DNA from: a bacterium
GTDB lineage: Bacteria; Verrucomicrobiota; Verrucomicrobiia; Limisphaerales; J093
DNA length: 36,049 nucleotides
NCBI GenBank assembly: GCA_021823625.1
Contig: JAKANS010000047.1
Span: 1-36,049, forward strand
Reading direction: 5' to 3'
Shown: piece after piece, positions 33,715 through 36,049 of the stretch
Position numbering within the stretch: position 1 is the stretch's first letter
Layout: each line of letters starts with the position of its first letter
The notes under the pieces: model-generated
What the model was told of the DNA's origin: nothing
The model's database searches: none
The model's input: the letters and a program-made list of their open reading frames with translations, nothing else
Program-made: the position numbers and the translations under genes

Positions 33715-35580
33715 ATGAACGCTGAACAAACCATCGAGCGCCAGCGCATGGACGTGGACATCGTCTGCGTCGGTTTCGGTCCGGCGACGGCCGGTTTCCT
33801 GACCACGCTGTCGCGGCAACTCGTGAACGCCGATGGCACGCCGGTCTGCGACAGCACCGCGATGCCCGGGATGCCGCCGCAGGTGTTGTGCTACGAGCGC
33901 GCGGACGATCTCGGCTTCGGCGTGTCCGGCGTGGTGACGCGGGCGCGGGCCTTGCGTGAAAGTTTTCCGGACCTGGCCAACGCCGGGATTCCCATGGCCG
34001 CGCCGGTCGGCGAAGAGACCGTGCTCTACCTGCTCGATCCGCACAACGCGAGCCGGCGCTCCGCCGCGCTCAAGGCGGCCGACGCGTTCATCGGCATGTT
34101 CATCGGGTTGCTCCCGGCCGAGCACCACGCTTTGCGCCTGCCCTGGACGCCCGCGTTCCTCCACAAAACCGGTGGCATGGTGCTGTCGCTGGGCCAGTTC
34201 ATGCAATGGGTGGGCGCGCAGGTTCAAGGCACGGGCACGGTGCAGATTTGGCCGGGCACGCCGGTGGCGCAGGCGCTCATCGAGGACAACCGGCTAATCG
34301 GCGTCCGCCTGCTCGACCAGGGCGTGGACAAACAGGGGCAACCCGGCGACAGCTTCCTGCCGGGAATGGACGTCCGCGCGGCGCTGACGGTCGTGGGCGA
34401 CGGTCCGGTCGGCCCGATCGGCCAGCAGCTCGACGCGCATTTCGGCCTCCCGGAAGGTCATCACACCCGCGACTGGGCCGTGGGCATGAAGTTCGTGGTG
34501 GATTTACCCGCCGACACGTCGCTCAAACCCGGCACGGTGCTGCACACGTTCGGGTATCCCGAGCCGGAGATTTTCGGCTTCCTGTACGTGCATCCTGACC
34601 GTGTGGCGTCGCTCGGCATCTTCGTGCCGTCGTGGTTCGACAGCCCGGTGCGCACGGCCTACCGCTATCTGCAGCATTGGATGCTGCACCCGTATCTCTG
34701 GCGCTACCTCAAGGGCGGCAAGCTCCGCTCCTGGGGCGCGAAGACGCTCGGCGAATCCGGCCGGCGCGGCGAGCCGCATCTCGTCGGCGACGGCTACGCG
34801 CGCATCGGCGAAGGCAGCGGCAGCACCAACGTTCTCACCGGTTCGGGCGTGGACGAAGCGTGGGCCACCGGCGCGCAACTCGCCGAAGCCGTGCTCGAAT
34901 TGCTCAAAGCGAAGAAGCCGTTCACGAAGGAAAATCTTGAAGCCACTTACGTCCAACGCCGCCGCGCCAGTTGGGTGGAACAGGAAGCCCGCGTCGCCGA
35001 AAAATCCCGCGACGGTTTCCAACATGGCGTCGTCACCGGCATGATCGGCATGGCGCTGGCCGGCTTGAGCGGTGGACGCCTTGTGTTGCCCGGCAAACCG
35101 CTGCGCCCGTGGGAACGCATTCCGTCGCTTGAAGATTATTTTCGCGGCCGCATCCCCCCCGGCGAAGTGCGCGCGATTCGCGACGAGTGCTACGCCCGCG
35201 GCGTTTCCGCGCACGCCGCCCTCATGGAACGCGCGGGTTGGCCGGCGATTCCCTACGACGGCCAATTGCTCGTCTCGCACCAGGACGCGCTCCTGCTCGG
35301 CGGCAAGGTGCAAGCGCCGCCCGGCTACGCCGATCACGTCGCGTTTGTGTTTCCGAACCAATGCCAGCGTTGCGGCACGAAGCTGTGCGTCGAAGTCTGT
35401 TCCGGCCAGGCCATCACGCCCGGCGAAAACGGCGTGCCGAACTTCGACCGCGAGAAATGCGTTCACTGCGGCGCCTGCCTGTGGAACTGCGCCACCGCCC
35501 CACCGGAGAATCCCGAGTCCCGCTTCAGCGGGATCGCCTTCCGCGCGGGCACAGGTGGCTTGCACTCGGCGGAGAATTGA
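33715..35580 (+). CDS. ETF-ubiquinone oxidoreductase-like flavoprotein with two Fe-S cysteine motifs
   Basis: This encodes 621 residues from ATG 33715 (ATG 33748 is possible). The FAD-binding start VDIVCVGFGPATAGF and later GDGYARIGEGSGSTNVLTGSGVD fit the ETF-QO/FixC family, which passes electrons from electron-transfer flavoprotein to quinone at the membrane. The C-terminus has two ferredoxin-like motifs: C550-x2-C553-x4-C558-x3-C562 and C582-x2-C585-x2-C588-x3-C592. The usual ETF-QO has one 4Fe-4S cluster, so this may bind two. The hydrophobic MIGMALAGLSGG segment (about 443-455) may help membrane docking. No etfAB genes are nearby. The start has no clear ribosome site. Confidence 0.75.
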   Translation: MNAEQTIERQRMDVDIVCVGFGPATAGFLTTLSRQLVNADGTPVCDSTAMPGMPPQVLCYERADDLGFGVSGVVTRARALRESFPDLANAGIPMAAPVGEETVLYLLDPHNASRRSAALKAADAFIGMFIGLLPAEHHALRLPWTPAFLHKTGGMVLSLGQFMQWVGAQVQGTGTVQIWPGTPVAQALIEDNRLIGVRLLDQGVDKQGQPGDSFLPGMDVRAALTVVGDGPVGPIGQQLDAHFGLPEGHHTRDWAVGMKFVVDLPADTSLKPGTVLHTFGYPEPEIFGFLYVHPDRVASLGIFVPSWFDSPVRTAYRYLQHWMLHPYLWRYLKGGKLRSWGAKTLGESGRRGEPHLVGDGYARIGEGSGSTNVLTGSGVDEAWATGAQLAEAVLELLKAKKPFTKENLEATYVQRRRASWVEQEARVAEKSRDGFQHGVVTGMIGMALAGLSGGRLVLPGKPLRPWERIPSLEDYFRGRIPPGEVRAIRDECYARGVSAHAALMERAGWPAIPYDGQLLVSHQDALLLGGKVQAPPGYADHVAFVFPNQCQRCGTKLCVEVCSGQAITPGENGVPNFDREKCVHCGACLWNCATAPPENPESRFSGIAFRAGTGGLHSAEN

Positions 35581-35598
35581 CCTACAAACGAAGAGGCT

Positions 35599-35853
35599 AT
35601 GACGATTCCCGAAGAGGCTCTGCAAAAAATAGTCCGTTCGTCTGTTAAACGAGACAATCGCCTTAGCGCGGGCAAACGAAGGCGTCTTGCGCTTTGGATT
35701 GGTCGTGTGGTCATTGCATTCAATGAGTTGGAATCGCGGATCGCTGACTGCATCGCAAAAACCCTTTCACAATCAGACAAAGATGTGACCGACATGCTCT
35801 TAGCCTCAATGAGCTATGCCCAGAAACTTGACTTCTTATTTGCGGGTCTATAG
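35599..35853 (+). pseudogene. Hypothetical protein truncated by the terminal repeat
   Basis: This encodes 84 residues from ATG 35599. After a basic start it reads LALWIGRVVIAFNELESRIADCIAKTL and ends MSYAQKLDFLFAGL. The final four codons including the stop (35842-35853) lie at or in the 103-bp repeat, which supplies the TAG. The sense looks like the N-terminal part of a longer helical protein of unknown function. It starts 18 bp after the flavoprotein stop. Confidence 0.55.
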
Positions 35854-35945
35854 CACAATCTGTGGGTGCTTTTAGAAAGATTCCGGATTTTCGCAAGAGT
35901 TTTTCCTGACGGATTTTGGGACGTCACCGGCGCGCCTCTGGGCGG
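35843..35945. repeat. 103-bp terminal inverted repeat, right copy
   Basis: Exact reverse complement of bases 1-103. It enters the gene at 35599-35853 and stops it. It is followed without a break by the large palindrome at 35936-36038, so the repeat unit is probably longer than 103 bp and was cut at the left edge of the window. Confidence 0.9.
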
Positions 35946-36038
35946 GGGTGGGGCGAGTCCGTTACGCGTGGCGACCGGCGGCGACGCGAACTGGAGTTCG
36001 GCAGTCCGTCGCCGCCGCTCGCCCGCCCCCGCCCAGAG
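35936..36038. repeat. Large nested palindrome at right end
   Basis: The outer arms are 35936-35957 and 36018-36038 (ctctgggcggggg against cccccgcccagag, continuing with one mismatch and one extra base). The inner arms ggcggcgacg (35977-35986) and cgtcgccgcc (36007-36016) match perfectly. The centre contains gaact/agttc. It could form a cruciform or a strong RNA fold. Confidence 0.75.
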
Positions 36039-36049
36039 ACGGCGCGGGC

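Overview
The window looks like one contig of a GC-rich verrucomicrobial genome, most likely the Limisphaerales/Pedosphaera part of Verrucomicrobiae. This is inferred from PA14/concanavalin-type secreted proteins, a class of giant envelope proteins encoded beside an ECF-like sigma factor, a verrucomicrobial-type small basic protein, weak Shine-Dalgarno use, and many short palindromic repeats inside and between genes. No rRNA, tRNA, CRISPR array or transposase was found.

Layout. (1) 37-5829, minus strand: a three-gene operon for a large secreted PA14/concanavalin-like protein, a membrane-anchored HEAT-like protein and a secreted protein of unknown function whose 3' end runs into a repeat. (2) 6203-7186: a PfkB-type sugar kinase. 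(3) 7251-18381: a structured leader, an ECF-like sigma factor, a membrane VWA protein with an anti-sigma-like N-terminus (ATGA overlap) and a 2,348-residue membrane protein; this looks like one envelope signalling cassette. (4) 18566-25514: a TPR-protein remnant, a fucose-isomerase-like protein, a beta-CASP metallo-hydrolase, a PA0069-type radical SAM protein, a small basic protein, a class V aminotransferase and a D-2-hydroxyacid (glycerate-type) dehydrogenase. (5) 25620-33230: the threonyl-tRNA synthetase locus, described below. (6) 33715-35580: an ETF-ubiquinone-oxidoreductase-like flavoprotein with two Fe-S cysteine motifs. (7) 35599-36049: a gene truncated by the same 103-bp repeat that opens the window, in inverted orientation, followed by a large palindrome.

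The standout is region 5. thrS is broken into two open reading frames that together carry every expected catalytic, editing and zinc-binding residue. The N-terminal half (editing domain plus motif 1) is at 25940-26902. The C-terminal half (zinc site, motifs 2 and 3, anticodon domain) is at 32145-33230. The 5.2 kb between them holds a DNA methyltransferase and probable restriction endonuclease, a second diverged copy of the start of the C-terminal half (29263-29472), a truncated gene next to a DUF488 protein, a frameshifted PIN toxin with its antitoxin, and a UPF0175/DUF3368 toxin-antitoxin pair. The last toxin gene overlaps the C-terminal synthetase half by ATGA. Upstream of the N-terminal half lies a 12-codon open frame with four consecutive threonine codons, followed by two hairpins, the second ending in a T-tract. 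This is a classical attenuator layout for threonine-responsive control. I propose that this thrS is an attenuation-controlled split gene that serves as a docking site for defence and addiction genes.
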